Shown here piece by piece: positions 1-7,659 of a DNA stretch of 64,000 nt (within the stretch, counting starts at the first letter, position 1; every line of letters starts with the position of its first letter). Source of the DNA: Herbaspirillum sp. WKF16 (GTDB taxonomy: Bacteria > Pseudomonadota > Gammaproteobacteria > Burkholderiales > Burkholderiaceae_D); contig NZ_CP118632.1 in assembly GCF_028993615.1 (NCBI RefSeq), forward strand, positions 3,162,001 through 3,226,000, read 5' to 3'. The notes under the pieces were generated by a model, which saw only the letters and a program-made list of their open reading frames with translations, was not told the origin of the DNA and ran no database searches. The translations under genes were made by a program, and so were the position numbers.

Positions 1-42
1 ATTACGCAGGGCTGCTTCGAGAGTTTCCAATTTTGTTGTCAT
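1..42 (-). CDS. nuoC: NADH-quinone oxidoreductase subunit C (5' end only)
   Basis: Only the first 14 codons are in the window (MTTKLETLEAALRN), starting at an ATG read leftwards from position 42. The call rests on position: it begins 9 bases after the nuoB stop on the same strand, and nuoC follows nuoB in practically every nuo operon. The N-terminus, a charged helix of the TKLETLEAAL type, is usual for betaproteobacterial NuoC, the 30-kDa subunit of the peripheral arm of complex I. The residues alone would not identify it. Confidence 0.85.
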   Translation of the reverse strand, partial: MTTKLETLEAALRN

Positions 43-51
43 ACTGCCCTC

Positions 52-528
52 TTAGCGCGCGATGGTGTTGGTGCGCTTGATCTTGTTCTGCAGCTGGATC
101 ACGCCGTACAGCAGCGCTTCCGCCGTCGGCGGGCATCCCGGAACATAGACGTCGACCGGCACGATGCGATCGCAGCCGCGCACCACCGAGTACGAATAGT
201 GGTAGTAGCCGCCGCCGTTGGCGCAGGAACCCATGGAGATCACCCAGCGCGGCTCGGGCATCTGGTCATAGACCTTGCGCAGCGCCGGCGCCATCTTGTT
301 GCACAGGGTGCCGGCCACGATCATCAGGTCGGACTGGCGCGGCGACGGGCGGAACACCGCACCGAAGCGGTCGAGGTCGTAACGCGAAGCGCCGACGTGC
401 ATCATCTCGACCGCGCAGCAAGCCAGACCGAAGGTCATGGGCCACAAGGATCCGGTACGGGTCCAGTTGATTACCTTATCCAGCGAGGTGGTAACAAACC
501 CCTCATTCAATACGCCTTCAATAGACAT
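52..528 (-). CDS. nuoB: NADH-quinone oxidoreductase subunit B
   Basis: A 158-residue protein of normal family length. NuoB carries the N2 [4Fe-4S] cluster, the last iron-sulfur centre of complex I before quinone, and sits where the peripheral arm meets the membrane. All four cluster ligands are visible: the adjacent pair Cys37-Cys38 in [11 protein letters not shown], Cys102 in MGSCANGG, and Cys132 in PGCPPTAE. The start ATG lies 3 bases after the nuoA stop and nuoC begins 9 bases downstream, so the genes are surely co-transcribed and probably translationally coupled. Identification is secure. Confidence 0.98.
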   Translation of the reverse strand: MSIEGVLNEGFVTTSLDKVINWTRTGSLWPMTFGLACCAVEMMHVGASRYDLDRFGAVFRPSPRQSDLMIVAGTLCNKMAPALRKVYDQMPEPRWVISMGSCANGGGYYHYSYSVVRGCDRIVPVDVYVPGCPPTAEALLYGVIQLQNKIKRTNTIAR

Positions 529-531
529 GGC

Positions 532-891
532 TTACTCCCAATCCAGGGCACCCTTTTTCCAGATGTACCAAAATCCGACAACAAATTCAGCGATGAAGAC
601 CATCATCGTGATGAAACCTTGCCAGCCCAGTTCACGCATTGATACGCCCCACGGGAAGAAGAACGCGGTTTCCAGATCGAACAGGATGAACAGGATGGCG
701 ATCAGGTAATAACGCACGTCGAACTTCATGCGCGCGTCTTCGAACGCTTCGAAACCACACTCGTAGGGAGATGTTTTTTGTGCGTCAGGCTTGTGCGGAC
801 CAAGCAGACGCCCCAGAAGCTGGGGAGCGACACCGACACCGATGCCGATAAGAATAAACAGGAGAACTGGGAAGTAATTTTCGAGGTTCAC
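532..891 (-). CDS. nuoA: NADH-quinone oxidoreductase subunit A
   Basis: A 119-residue membrane subunit of complex I. The sequence has an N-terminal transmembrane helix (about residues 5-27), the conserved PYECGFEAF loop that contacts the quinone site, and two more hydrophobic helices around [19 protein letters not shown] and the C-terminal third. The start codon is GTG at 891, with no strong ribosome binding site before it. It is the first gene of the nuo operon. The 120 bases between it and the tRNA-Leu gene hold a terminator-like hairpin and a Fur-box-like sequence. Confidence 0.97.
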   Translation of the reverse strand: MNLENYFPVLLFILIGIGVGVAPQLLGRLLGPHKPDAQKTSPYECGFEAFEDARMKFDVRYYLIAILFILFDLETAFFFPWGVSMRELGWQGFITMMVFIAEFVVGFWYIWKKGALDWE

Positions 892-920
892 GATTGGCCG
901 TTATGCGTTGGTTTAATCGG

Positions 921-935
921 TGGGAATGATTCTCA
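921..935. promoter_or_regulatory. Fur-box-like sequence upstream of nuoA
   Basis: The bases TGGGAATGATTCTCA match the 7-1-7 Fur inverted repeat TGAGAATnATTCTCA at all but one non-central position. It lies 30 bases before the nuoA start. A possible minus-strand -35 (TTGATA) overlaps its upstream edge, with an AT-rich candidate -10 near 915. Occupancy by Fur is inferred. A stronger copy of the motif precedes the FecI-type gene at 47995. Confidence 0.45.
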
Positions 936-960
936 ATATCAATCAGAAACTTCCTCGACA

Positions 961-998
961 AAAAGCCAGCTCAGGCACGAAGACCTTTGCTGGCTTTT
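961..998 (-). terminator. Terminator-like hairpin after tRNA-Leu
   Basis: A 10-base perfect inverted repeat (AAAAGCCAGC / GCTGGCTTTT) with an 18-base loop. Read on the minus strand the stem ends in five T residues, about 15 bases past the mature tRNA 3' end. It probably ends or trims the tRNA transcript, so the nuo operon would need its own promoter. The long loop makes it weaker than most. Confidence 0.6.
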
Positions 999-1012
999 CA
1001 TTTTCATTTCTA

Positions 1013-1097
1013 TGGTGCCGACGACGAGACTCGAACTCGTACAGCTTTCGCCACTACCCCCTCAAGATAGCGTGTCTACCAATTTCACCACGTCGGC
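1013..1097 (-). tRNA. tRNA-Leu (anticodon GAG)
   Basis: An 85-base cloverleaf read on the minus strand. The acceptor stem GCCGACG pairs with CGTCGGC before A-CCA, and CCA is encoded (complement at 1013-1015). The anticodon stem CTATC/GGTAG encloses the loop TTGAGGG, giving anticodon GAG, which reads CUC and CUU leucine codons. A long class II variable arm is present (GTGGC to GTACG region), as expected for tRNA-Leu, and the T loop contains GTTCGAGTC. It sits between secG and nuoA. Confidence 0.97.
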
Positions 1098-1206
1098 CTG
1101 AGACTGCTATTGTACCCGCTTTTGTTACTCTTGTTCAATGCACAATCAGACGAAAACAGAGATTCTTCTATGCTTATTCGCCCATTGTTTCAGATTCCGC
1201 AAAAGC

Positions 1207-1581
1207 TTATTTCGGAATCTGGCTCGATTCATCCGCAGGCTTGGCAGCATCGGCCGGCGCCGCGGGCGCTGCTTGCTGCGCCGGAGCGGGCACTGCGGCC
1301 GGCGCCTGGATGTTGTCCATCACGCCGCCGCTCTGCGCCACGTGGTGATTGCCGATGAAGGCCAGGCCCAGCGTCGCGACAAAGAAGATCGCCGCGGCGA
1401 CCGCGGTCGACTTCGACAGGAAGTTCGAGGAACCGGTGGCGCCGAACAGGCTGCCGGACGCGCCGGAGCCGAACGCGGCGCCCATGTCGGCGCCTTTGCC
1501 GTGCTGCAACAGCACCAGACCGATAATCGCCAGCGCCGCCAGCACCTGAACCACCACCACTACCAAAGACAAAGTATTCAT
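1207..1581 (-). CDS. secG: Preprotein translocase subunit SecG
   Basis: A 124-residue inner-membrane protein, the small accessory subunit of the SecYEG channel. Two hydrophobic helices are plain (about residues 4-23 and 58-78), separated by the diagnostic Gly/Ser-rich loop with LLQHGKGADMGAAFGSGASGS. The C-terminal 40 residues are a low-complexity Ala/Pro tail (PAAVPAPAQQAAPAAPADAAKP), common in betaproteobacterial SecG. It lies 84 bases downstream of tpiA on the same strand, a linkage widespread in proteobacteria. Confidence 0.96.
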   Translation of the reverse strand: MNTLSLVVVVVQVLAALAIIGLVLLQHGKGADMGAAFGSGASGSLFGATGSSNFLSKSTAVAAAIFFVATLGLAFIGNHHVAQSGGVMDNIQAPAAVPAPAQQAAPAAPADAAKPADESSQIPK

Positions 1582-1665
1582 TTAAACAGGTTCCACTCTT
1601 GATGTTTCAACTGCCCGCCGCCGAAGTATCCCGCGCCCGGCTGACAAACTCTTTACAGCTACGAC

Positions 1666-2415
1666 TCAGGCTGCAGCCTGGATGATCGCCAGGAAATCCA
1701 CGGCCTTGAGGGCCGCGCCGCCGATCAGGCCGCCGTCGATATCGGCCATCGCCAGCAATTGCACCGCGTTGTCCGGCTTCATGCTGCCGCCATACAGGAT
1801 GCGCACCTTGGCGGCGGCTTCCGCACTCTTGGCTGCCAGGCGTCCACGCAGCATCGCATGCACTTCCTGCGCCATTTCCGGCGTGGCGGTCTTGCCGGTG
1901 CCGATGGCCCAGACCGGCTCATAGGCCACCACGATGCGCGCGGCATCGCCGGCATCCAGCGCCGCCAGCACCACATCCAGCTGGCCGCCCACTACCTCAT
2001 TGGTCTTGCCCGCCTCGCGCTGCTCCAGCGTCTCGCCCACGCACACCACCGGCACCAGGCCGGCCTTGAGCGCGGCGACCGTCTTGGCCGCCACGGCCGC
2101 GTCGGATTCGCCGTGATAGGCGCGGCGCTCCGAGTGGCCGACGATGGCGTATTGCACGCCGAATTCCTGCAGCATGGCGGCCGACACCTCGCCGGTGTAG
2201 GCGCCTGCGGCGTGCGCTGAGACATCCTGCGCGCCCAGCGCCACGGCCGAGCCGGCCAGCGCGCCCTGCGCTTGCGCCAGGTAAGGCGCAGGCACACACA
2301 CCGCAACGTCGCAGGCCTGCGAGGACAGGCCATCCTTGATGCCGGCAATCAGGGCCGTGTTGGCAGCCAGGCTGCCGTTCATTTTCCAGTTACCCGCTAC
2401 AAGTTTGCGACGCAT
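1666..2415 (-). CDS. tpiA: Triosephosphate isomerase
   Basis: A 249-residue cytosolic enzyme that interconverts glyceraldehyde-3-phosphate and dihydroxyacetone phosphate. All catalytic elements are present: Lys11 in GNWKMNG, the electrophile His94 in IVGHSERR, the base Glu166 in [11 protein letters not shown], and the phosphate-gripping loop with the C-terminal GGS segment ([12 protein letters not shown]). Length and start ([14 protein letters not shown]) are standard. It is probably first in a tpiA-secG transcript. Confidence 0.98.
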   Translation of the reverse strand: MRRKLVAGNWKMNGSLAANTALIAGIKDGLSSQACDVAVCVPAPYLAQAQGALAGSAVALGAQDVSAHAAGAYTGEVSAAMLQEFGVQYAIVGHSERRAYHGESDAAVAAKTVAALKAGLVPVVCVGETLEQREAGKTNEVVGGQLDVVLAALDAGDAARIVVAYEPVWAIGTGKTATPEMAQEVHAMLRGRLAAKSAEAAAKVRILYGGSMKPDNAVQLLAMADIDGGLIGGAALKAVDFLAIIQAAA

Positions 2416-2500
2416 AGGCTGTTTCAGACGAGATTGGACAAAATTTGATTAACCTCGCATTGTAGCCGGTTGCCGTAAAGACGGCAAACCGCGCACACGC

Positions 2501-3478
2501 TTACAGCTCAAGCATGATCTTGCCGATGTGGGCGCTGCTCTCCATCATCGCGTGCGCTTGGGCCGCCTGCGCCAGCGGGAAGGTGTGATGGATCACCGGC
2601 TTGATCTTGCCCGACTCGATCAACGGCCAGACACGCTCGCGCAGGCTGGCCGCGATCGCCGCCTTGAACGCCACCGGACGCGGGCGCAATGTGGAACCGG
2701 TCACCGTCAGGCGGCGCCGCATCACCTGCCCCATGTCGAGCTGGCCCTTGCTGCCGCCCAGCTGCGCAATGAACACCAGGCGCCCGTCATCGGCCAGGCT
2801 CTTGATCTCGCGCGGCAAATAGTCGCCGCCGACCATGTCGAGGATGACATCGACGCCGCGGCCGCCGGTCATCTCCTTGACCACCGCCTCGAAATCCTCG
2901 GTCTTGTAGTTGATCGCCCGCTCCGCGCCCAGCGCCTCGCAAGCCCGGCACTTCTCGTCGCTGCCGGCGGTGGCGAACACGCGATGGCCCAGCGCCCGCG
3001 CGATCTGGATGGCGGTCACGCCGATGCCCGACGAGCCGCCCTGCACCAGCAGCGTCTCGCCTTCGGCCAGCGCGCCGCGCACGAACACGTTGCTCCAGAC
3101 CGTGAAATAGTTCTCCGGCAGCGCCGCGGCCTGCAGCGCGGAGAGCCCCTTGGGCGCCGGCAGGCATTGCGCCAGCGGCGCGGCGCAGTATTCGGCATAG
3201 CCGCCGCCCTGCACCAGCGCGCAGACCAGGTCGCCCTTGGCGAAGCCGCTGCCGGCCAGGTCGCCGTCGACGATCTCGCCAGCCACTTCCAGCCCCGGCA
3301 AGTCCGAGGCGCCGGGCGGCACCGGATAGTTGCCGGTGCGCTGGAACACATCGGGACGATTCACGCCGGCCGCATGCACCTTGATGAGCACCTCGCCCTG
3401 CTTGAGCTCCGGCGTCGGGCGTTCGCACAGCTGCAATACCTCGGGGCCGCCATATTCCTTAATTTCTATCGCTTGCAT
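2501..3478 (-). CDS. NAD(P)H:quinone oxidoreductase, zinc-free MDR family
   Basis: A 325-residue medium-chain dehydrogenase/reductase of the quinone oxidoreductase (Qor/PIG3) group. Such enzymes reduce quinones or reactive enones with NADPH. The N-terminal GroES-like part includes the family signature AGVNRPDVFQRTGNYP, the nucleotide-binding Rossmann turn is QGGSSGIG near residue 145, and the structural and catalytic zinc cysteines of alcohol dehydrogenases are lacking. It lies 26 bases after the end of the MarR-type gene, so the two may form one transcript and the regulator could control it. Physiological substrate unknown. Confidence 0.85.
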   Translation of the reverse strand: MQAIEIKEYGGPEVLQLCERPTPELKQGEVLIKVHAAGVNRPDVFQRTGNYPVPPGASDLPGLEVAGEIVDGDLAGSGFAKGDLVCALVQGGGYAEYCAAPLAQCLPAPKGLSALQAAALPENYFTVWSNVFVRGALAEGETLLVQGGSSGIGVTAIQIARALGHRVFATAGSDEKCRACEALGAERAINYKTEDFEAVVKEMTGGRGVDVILDMVGGDYLPREIKSLADDGRLVFIAQLGGSKGQLDMGQVMRRRLTVTGSTLRPRPVAFKAAIAASLRERVWPLIESGKIKPVIHHTFPLAQAAQAHAMMESSAHIGKIMLEL

Positions 3479-3504
3479 GTCCTATCCTTTTCGTATGGGT
3501 GCGC

Positions 3505-4056
3505 TCACAGCGAAGCCGCCGCGCGCGCCGCGGTGTCGTACAGGCCGGAGGCATTGCGCAGCAGTTGCGCGGCCTCGCCGATGGCGTGGTTGGGAATGCC
3601 GCTTTCCACCTGCACCTCGATCAGGCAGCGCTCGCGCACCTCGCGGTACCTCATGCACAACTCCTGCCCGGCGGGCGTGGTGGAAAACAGCAGCTCCTTG
3701 CCGGCCTTCTCGCTCTTGACGTAACCGGCCTTGGCCAGCTTCTTCAATGCATAGGTGACCACATGGGTGTCCTCGACGTTCAGCACAAAGCAGATGTCGG
3801 CCAGCTTTTTCTTGCGGTCGCGGTGGTTCACGTGATGCAACAGCGACACCTCGATGGCGGTCATGTCCTTGGCACCGGCGGCGGCCATGCAGCGCACCAT
3901 CCAGCGGTTGAAGGCATGGCTGGCCATGATCAGCGCATACTCAAGCTCGGACAGCTCGGCGCTGCGCTCCGACACCAGGTGCTGGGAAGACACGATCTTG
4001 GTGGCCTTTTTTTGCTCCGCAGCAAGCTGGACGGACGTTTTCGTCTCATTGTTCAT
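3505..4056 (-). CDS. MarR-type winged-helix regulator
   Basis: A 183-residue winged-helix protein. Start chosen at ATG 4056 (MNNETKTS), preceded by GGGAAAA; reading extends to an upstream TTG at 4083, which is less likely. The region around residues 40-140 (LEYALIMASHAFNRWM..., MTAIEVSLLHHVNHR..., LADICFVLNVEDTHVVTYALKKLAKAGYV) has the helix-turn-helix and wing layout of MarR proteins. It is divergent from pxpB with an AT-rich intergenic region that contains a near-perfect palindrome, so control of the 5-oxoproline operon and of the adjacent oxidoreductase gene is plausible. Ligand unknown. Confidence 0.75.
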   Translation of the reverse strand: MNNETKTSVQLAAEQKKATKIVSSQHLVSERSAELSELEYALIMASHAFNRWMVRCMAAAGAKDMTAIEVSLLHHVNHRDRKKKLADICFVLNVEDTHVVTYALKKLAKAGYVKSEKAGKELLFSTTPAGQELCMRYREVRERCLIEVQVESGIPNHAIGEAAQLLRNASGLYDTAARAAASL

Positions 4057-4108
4057 GGATTTTCCCGACGGATGACATCTCAATGGCGAGACTATATCGC
4101 AAAGGCAA

Positions 4109-4157
4109 ATAAATAATTTATCGACATATTGTTTATATTTTCTTTTAGCCGTAATAT
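4109..4157 (+). promoter_or_regulatory. Candidate pxp promoter with regulator palindrome
   Basis: The AT-rich stretch between the divergent MarR-type gene and pxpB contains the palindrome ATAAATAATTTAT (4109-4121). Next to it are a possible -35 TTGTTT (4129-4134) and, 17 bases on, a -10-like TAATAT (4152-4157). MarR proteins usually bind short AT-rich palindromes, so this is a reasonable operator and promoter. Match to consensus is moderate. Confidence 0.4.
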
Positions 4158-4248
4158 CCGAAAAAAAAGCAGGGCATTGCAGAACGCATCTTCGACACTG
4201 TCGGGCGGCTTCGCTGGACAGGGCTCTTCACAACACAGGCGAGACGAC

Positions 4249-4902
4249 ATGCAGGGACCTCAGATTCATCCGCTGGGCGATAGCGCGCTGCTGTGCAGCC
4301 TTCCCGCGCCGGCCACGCTGGCGCAGCAACAACGCATCTGGGCCCTGGCCGCGCTGGCCGCCCGGTGGGAAGAAGTTGGCGAAGTCGTGCCGGGCATGAA
4401 CAACCTGACGCTGATCGCCAGGCGCCCGGTGGCCGACCTCGATATCCTGACCCAGCGCATCAACCAGGCCTGGCCCAAGCTCGGCGGCGCCCAGTCCGAA
4501 GGACGCGACATCGAGATCCCGGTGGTCTACGGCGGCGCAGGCGGCCCCGACCTGGAGTCCGTCGCGCGCCATACCAAGCTCTCCATCGACGACATCATCA
4601 GCCGCCACAGCGCCGGCCAATATGTGGTCTACTTCATCGGCTTCATGCCCGGCTTTGCCTACATGGGGGGCCTCGCGCCCGAGCTGGCCACGCCGCGCCA
4701 CACCACGCCGCGCGTCTCCATCCCGGCCGGTTCGGTAGGCATCGGCGGCGAGCAGACCGGCATCTATCCGATGGCCTCCCCGGGCGGCTGGCAATTGCTG
4801 GGCCGCACTTCCCTTCCCCTGTTCGATCCCGCGCAAGATCCGCCGACGCTGCTGCGTCCGGGCGACCGTGTGCGCTTTACCGTGGAGCGCGTGGAGCAAT
4901 GA
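4249..4902 (+). CDS. pxpB: 5-oxoprolinase subunit B (KipI family)
   Basis: A 217-residue protein starting at the ATG at 4249 (MQGPQIHPLGDSALL), after AGGCGAG; an in-frame ATG 120 bases earlier adds residues unlike the family. PxpB pairs with PxpC, and with PxpA the complex cleaves 5-oxo-L-proline to glutamate at the cost of ATP. Visible signatures are YFIGFMPGFAYMGGL, GSVGIGGEQTGIYP and SPGGWQLLGRT. Its stop overlaps the pxpC start (ATGA), so the two are translationally coupled. The older KipI name, from a Bacillus kinase inhibitor, is not favoured in a pxpBCA context. Confidence 0.93.
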   Translation: MQGPQIHPLGDSALLCSLPAPATLAQQQRIWALAALAARWEEVGEVVPGMNNLTLIARRPVADLDILTQRINQAWPKLGGAQSEGRDIEIPVVYGGAGGPDLESVARHTKLSIDDIISRHSAGQYVVYFIGFMPGFAYMGGLAPELATPRHTTPRVSIPAGSVGIGGEQTGIYPMASPGGWQLLGRTSLPLFDPAQDPPTLLRPGDRVRFTVERVEQ

Positions 4903-5933
4903 TAGAGATCATCCAACCCGGCATGCTGGCCTCGGTGCAGGACCTCGGCCGCCACGGCCACCGCAGTCTCGGCATCCATCCCGGCGGCGCGCTCAACGCG
5001 CTGGCGCTATCCAGCGCCAACCTGCTGGTGGGCAATCCGGCCGACGCCGCCGGCATCGAGATCACCATGGGCGTGTGCGAGATCCGCTTCAGGCGCGACA
5101 CCCGCATCGCCATCGGCGGCGACGACATCGGCGCCCTGCTGGACGGCAAGCCGCTGCCGGCCTGCTGGAGCATTCCGGTGCGCGCCGGCAGCACGCTCAA
5201 GCTGGCCCTGGCCACGCCCGACAGCCCCGAACAACCGCCCCGCCACAGCATGCGCACCTACCTGGCCGTGGCCGGCGGCGTCGACGTGCCGCTGGTGCTG
5301 GGCTCGCGCAGCACCGACCTGAAAGCGGGCTTCGGCGGCCACCAGGGCCGCGCGCTGCGCCGCGGCGACAAACTACCCATCGGCGATGCGACGCAGGCCG
5401 CAGCAGCCGTCCATGGTCCGGCATTCGGCATGCGCTCGCCGCGCTGGAGCGGCCTGGCCCTGCGCGAAGACGAGAACAGCCGCCAGGTCACGCTGCGCGT
5501 GCTGCCCGGCCCGGAATTCGACCAGTTCACCAACGCCTCGAAGGCGGCGCTGTGGTCGCACGCCTGGCGCGTCACCCCCAACAGCAACCGCATGGGCTAT
5601 CGCCTCGAAGGCGCCGAGCTCAAGCGCAAGCACGGCCGCGACATGCTGTCGCACGGCGTGGTGCCGGGCGTGATCCAGGTGCCGCCGTCCGGCCAGCCCA
5701 TCATCCTCATGGGCGATGCGCAGACCACCGGCGGCTATCCCAAGATCGGCGTGGTGATCGGCGCCGACATGTGGAAGCTGGCGCAAGCACCGCTCAACGC
5801 CAGCCTGCGACTCGAAGCCTGCGACCTGCAAGCCGCGCTGGCCGCGGCCCAGGAGCAACAGCGCTACCTCGACTCCATCCGCGACACGGTTGCCGCATTG
5901 GACTGGTCGCGCGCGACGCTGTATCGAAAATAA
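4899..5933 (+). CDS. pxpC: 5-oxoprolinase subunit C (biotin-dependent carboxylase-like domain)
   Basis: A 344-residue protein whose start ATG overlaps the pxpB stop. It shows the AHS2/KipA-type signatures: PGMLASVQDLGR near the N-terminus, IHPGGALNALAL, AVAGGVDVPLVLGSRST, and GYPKIGVVIGADMWKLAQ near the C-terminus. It is the partner of PxpB in the ATP-dependent 5-oxoprolinase. The domain also occurs in urea carboxylase and allophanate hydrolase fusions, but here it is a separate gene flanked by pxpB and pxpA, which fixes the assignment. Confidence 0.93.
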   Translation: MIEIIQPGMLASVQDLGRHGHRSLGIHPGGALNALALSSANLLVGNPADAAGIEITMGVCEIRFRRDTRIAIGGDDIGALLDGKPLPACWSIPVRAGSTLKLALATPDSPEQPPRHSMRTYLAVAGGVDVPLVLGSRSTDLKAGFGGHQGRALRRGDKLPIGDATQAAAAVHGPAFGMRSPRWSGLALREDENSRQVTLRVLPGPEFDQFTNASKAALWSHAWRVTPNSNRMGYRLEGAELKRKHGRDMLSHGVVPGVIQVPPSGQPIILMGDAQTTGGYPKIGVVIGADMWKLAQAPLNASLRLEACDLQAALAAAQEQQRYLDSIRDTVAALDWSRATLYRK

Positions 5934-5942
5934 GGACACGCC

Positions 5943-6683
5943 ATGCATATCGACCTCAATGCCGACCTCGGCGAAGGCTGCGACACCGACGAGCAATTGC
6001 TGACCCTGGTCAGCTCCGCCAATATCGCCTGCGGCTGGCATGCGGGCGACGCCTCCACCATGCGCCGCAGCGTGCGCTGGGCGATCCAGAACCACGTCGC
6101 CATCGGCGCCCATCCGAGCTTCCCCGACCGCGAGAATTTCGGCCGCAGCGCGATGCAGCTGCCGCCGGAGGAAATCGTCAGCGGCATGCTGTACCAGCTG
6201 GGCGCGCTGGACGCCATCGTGCGCGCCGAAGGCGGCCGCATGACCCACGTCAAGCCGCACGGCGCGCTGTACAACCAGGCGGCCAGGGACGCCGTGCTGG
6301 CCAACGCCATCTGCGCCGCCATCCGCACCTTCAATCCCGAGCTGAGCCTGTACGGCCTGGCCGGCAGCGAACTGATCGCCGCCGCGCGCCACGCCGACCT
6401 CAATGCGGTGGAAGAAGTGTTCGCCGACCGCGCCTACGAGGCCGACGGCAGCCTGGTCGCGCGCACCAAGCCGGGCGCCATGATCGACAACGACGAAGAC
6501 GCGCTGGCGCAGACGCTCATGCTGGTGCAGGACAAGCAGGTCAAAGCCATCGACGGCAGCATCGTCAGCGTCAATGCGCAGACCGTCTGCCTGCACGGAG
6601 ATGGACCGCACGCGCTGGACTTCGCGCGCCGGATCCGTGCACGCCTGCACAGCGAAGGCATCGCCGTGCGCGCCGTCGCGTAG
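5943..6683 (+). CDS. pxpA: 5-oxoprolinase subunit A (LamB/YcsF family)
   Basis: A 246-residue protein, the third subunit of 5-oxoprolinase, starting 9 bases after pxpC. The family signatures [18 protein letters not shown] and IACGWHAGD occupy the first 40 residues, and [10 protein letters not shown] lies near residue 105. The family has a deacetylase-like TIM-type barrel. With pxpB and pxpC the set is complete, so the cell should convert 5-oxoproline (pyroglutamate), a spontaneous by-product of glutamine and glutathione metabolism, to glutamate. Confidence 0.95.
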   Translation: MHIDLNADLGEGCDTDEQLLTLVSSANIACGWHAGDASTMRRSVRWAIQNHVAIGAHPSFPDRENFGRSAMQLPPEEIVSGMLYQLGALDAIVRAEGGRMTHVKPHGALYNQAARDAVLANAICAAIRTFNPELSLYGLAGSELIAAARHADLNAVEEVFADRAYEADGSLVARTKPGAMIDNDEDALAQTLMLVQDKQVKAIDGSIVSVNAQTVCLHGDGPHALDFARRIRARLHSEGIAVRAVA

Positions 6684-6872
6684 GCGCGGTCGCGCTGTTT
6701 TTGTTGTCCCGTTCGAGCAATCGCAACAGGCAGTTCCCCACCCGTTTTTCGCAGCAACCGCGGTAAAGAGCAGAGCAGTAAAACATCAAGGCAAGTCCCG
6801 GAAGAGGTCGCCGGCAGCGCCATGCGCGCTCGCTTTTCGAAGGTGCAGGTACATGCGCAAGACCGGCCTGGC

Positions 6873-6888
6873 TGGCACGGCCCTTGCA
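6873..6888 (+). promoter_or_regulatory. Sigma-54 promoter (-24/-12) before the DUF969/DUF979 genes
   Basis: TGGCACGGCCCTTGCA matches the sigma-54 consensus TGGCAC-N5-TTGCA completely, with GG (6874-6875) and GC (6886-6887) exactly ten bases apart. Transcription would start near 6899, about 32 bases before the DUF969 start, leaving room for the GGGAG ribosome binding site at 6922. This implies activation by an enhancer-binding protein, perhaps NtrC under nitrogen limitation. No clear NtrC palindrome was recognised upstream. Confidence 0.7.
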
Positions 6889-6930
6889 ATCGCCATCACG
6901 TATTTCGTCATTCAACAATAGGGAGTTTTC

Positions 6931-7659
6931 ATGGAGAGCACGACTCTGCTGCCGCTGATCGGGATACCGATCGTCGTGGCCGGCTTTGCACTACGTTTCA
7001 ATCCGCTGCTGGTGGTCACCGTGGCCGGCCTGTCGACCGGCCTGGCCGTCGGCATGGACTTCGGCACGCTGCTGGAAACCTTCGGCGAGAAGTTCGTCAA
7101 CAGCCGCACGCTGGCGACCTTCCTGCTGATCCTGCCGATCATCGGCCTGCTGGAACACTATGGCCTGAAGGAGCGCGCCCAGGCGTGGATCTCCAGCATC
7201 GCCAGCGCCACCTCGGCGCGCATCCTGATGCTCTACTTCATCGTGCGCGAAGGCACCGCGGCGCTGGGCCTGATCTACCTCGGCGGACAGGCGCAGACCG
7301 TGCGTCCGCTCCTGGCGCCGATGGCGGAAGGCGCCGCCGTCAACATGTACGGCGAAGACCTGCCGCAGCACATCCGCGACAAGATCAAGGCGCACGCCGC
7401 CGCCTGCGACAACATCGCGGTGTTCTTCGGCGAGGACATCTTCATCGCCTTCGGCGCGGTGCTGCTGATGGACGCCTTCCTGAAGGAAAACGGCATCGCC
7501 AACATCGAGCCGCTGCACATCGGCCTGTGGGCGATCCCGACCGCGCTCTCCGCGCTGGTCATCCACATGTTCCGCCTGACCCGACTCGACGCCTCGATCC
7601 GCCGCGACGTCGAAGCCTGGAAAGCCACCCAAACCGATTCCCCGAAGGTGCACGCATGA
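6931..7659 (+). CDS. DUF969 family membrane protein, putative 5-oxoproline transporter subunit
   Basis: A 242-residue membrane protein with about six hydrophobic segments, beginning LLPLIGIPIVVAGFALRFNPLLVVTVAGLSTG and including FLLILPIIGLLEHYGLKERAQ, a region seen in DUF969 proteins. Current automatic annotation calls this family one subunit of a two-component 5-oxoproline transporter; direct biochemical proof is not known to me. Placement straight after pxpBCA supports it. The start has a strong GGGAG site. The stop overlaps the start of the DUF979 partner (ATGA). It has its own sigma-54-type promoter. Confidence 0.85.
   Translation: MESTTLLPLIGIPIVVAGFALRFNPLLVVTVAGLSTGLAVGMDFGTLLETFGEKFVNSRTLATFLLILPIIGLLEHYGLKERAQAWISSIASATSARILMLYFIVREGTAALGLIYLGGQAQTVRPLLAPMAEGAAVNMYGEDLPQHIRDKIKAHAAACDNIAVFFGEDIFIAFGAVLLMDAFLKENGIANIEPLHIGLWAIPTALSALVIHMFRLTRLDASIRRDVEAWKATQTDSPKVHA

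Noticed and set aside
2528..3724. A long open reading frame on the plus strand opposite the quinone oxidoreductase gene.
   Set aside because: It is the antisense shadow of a well-conserved minus-strand gene in GC-rich DNA; its product has no family features.
6853..6921. A 22-codon hydrophobic ORF (MRKTGLAGTALAIAITYFVIQQ) just before DUF969, possibly a small membrane protein.
   Set aside because: The sigma-54 promoter lies inside it, so a transcript from that promoter would lack its start codon, and its ribosome binding site is poor. It would only be translated by read-through from pxpA.
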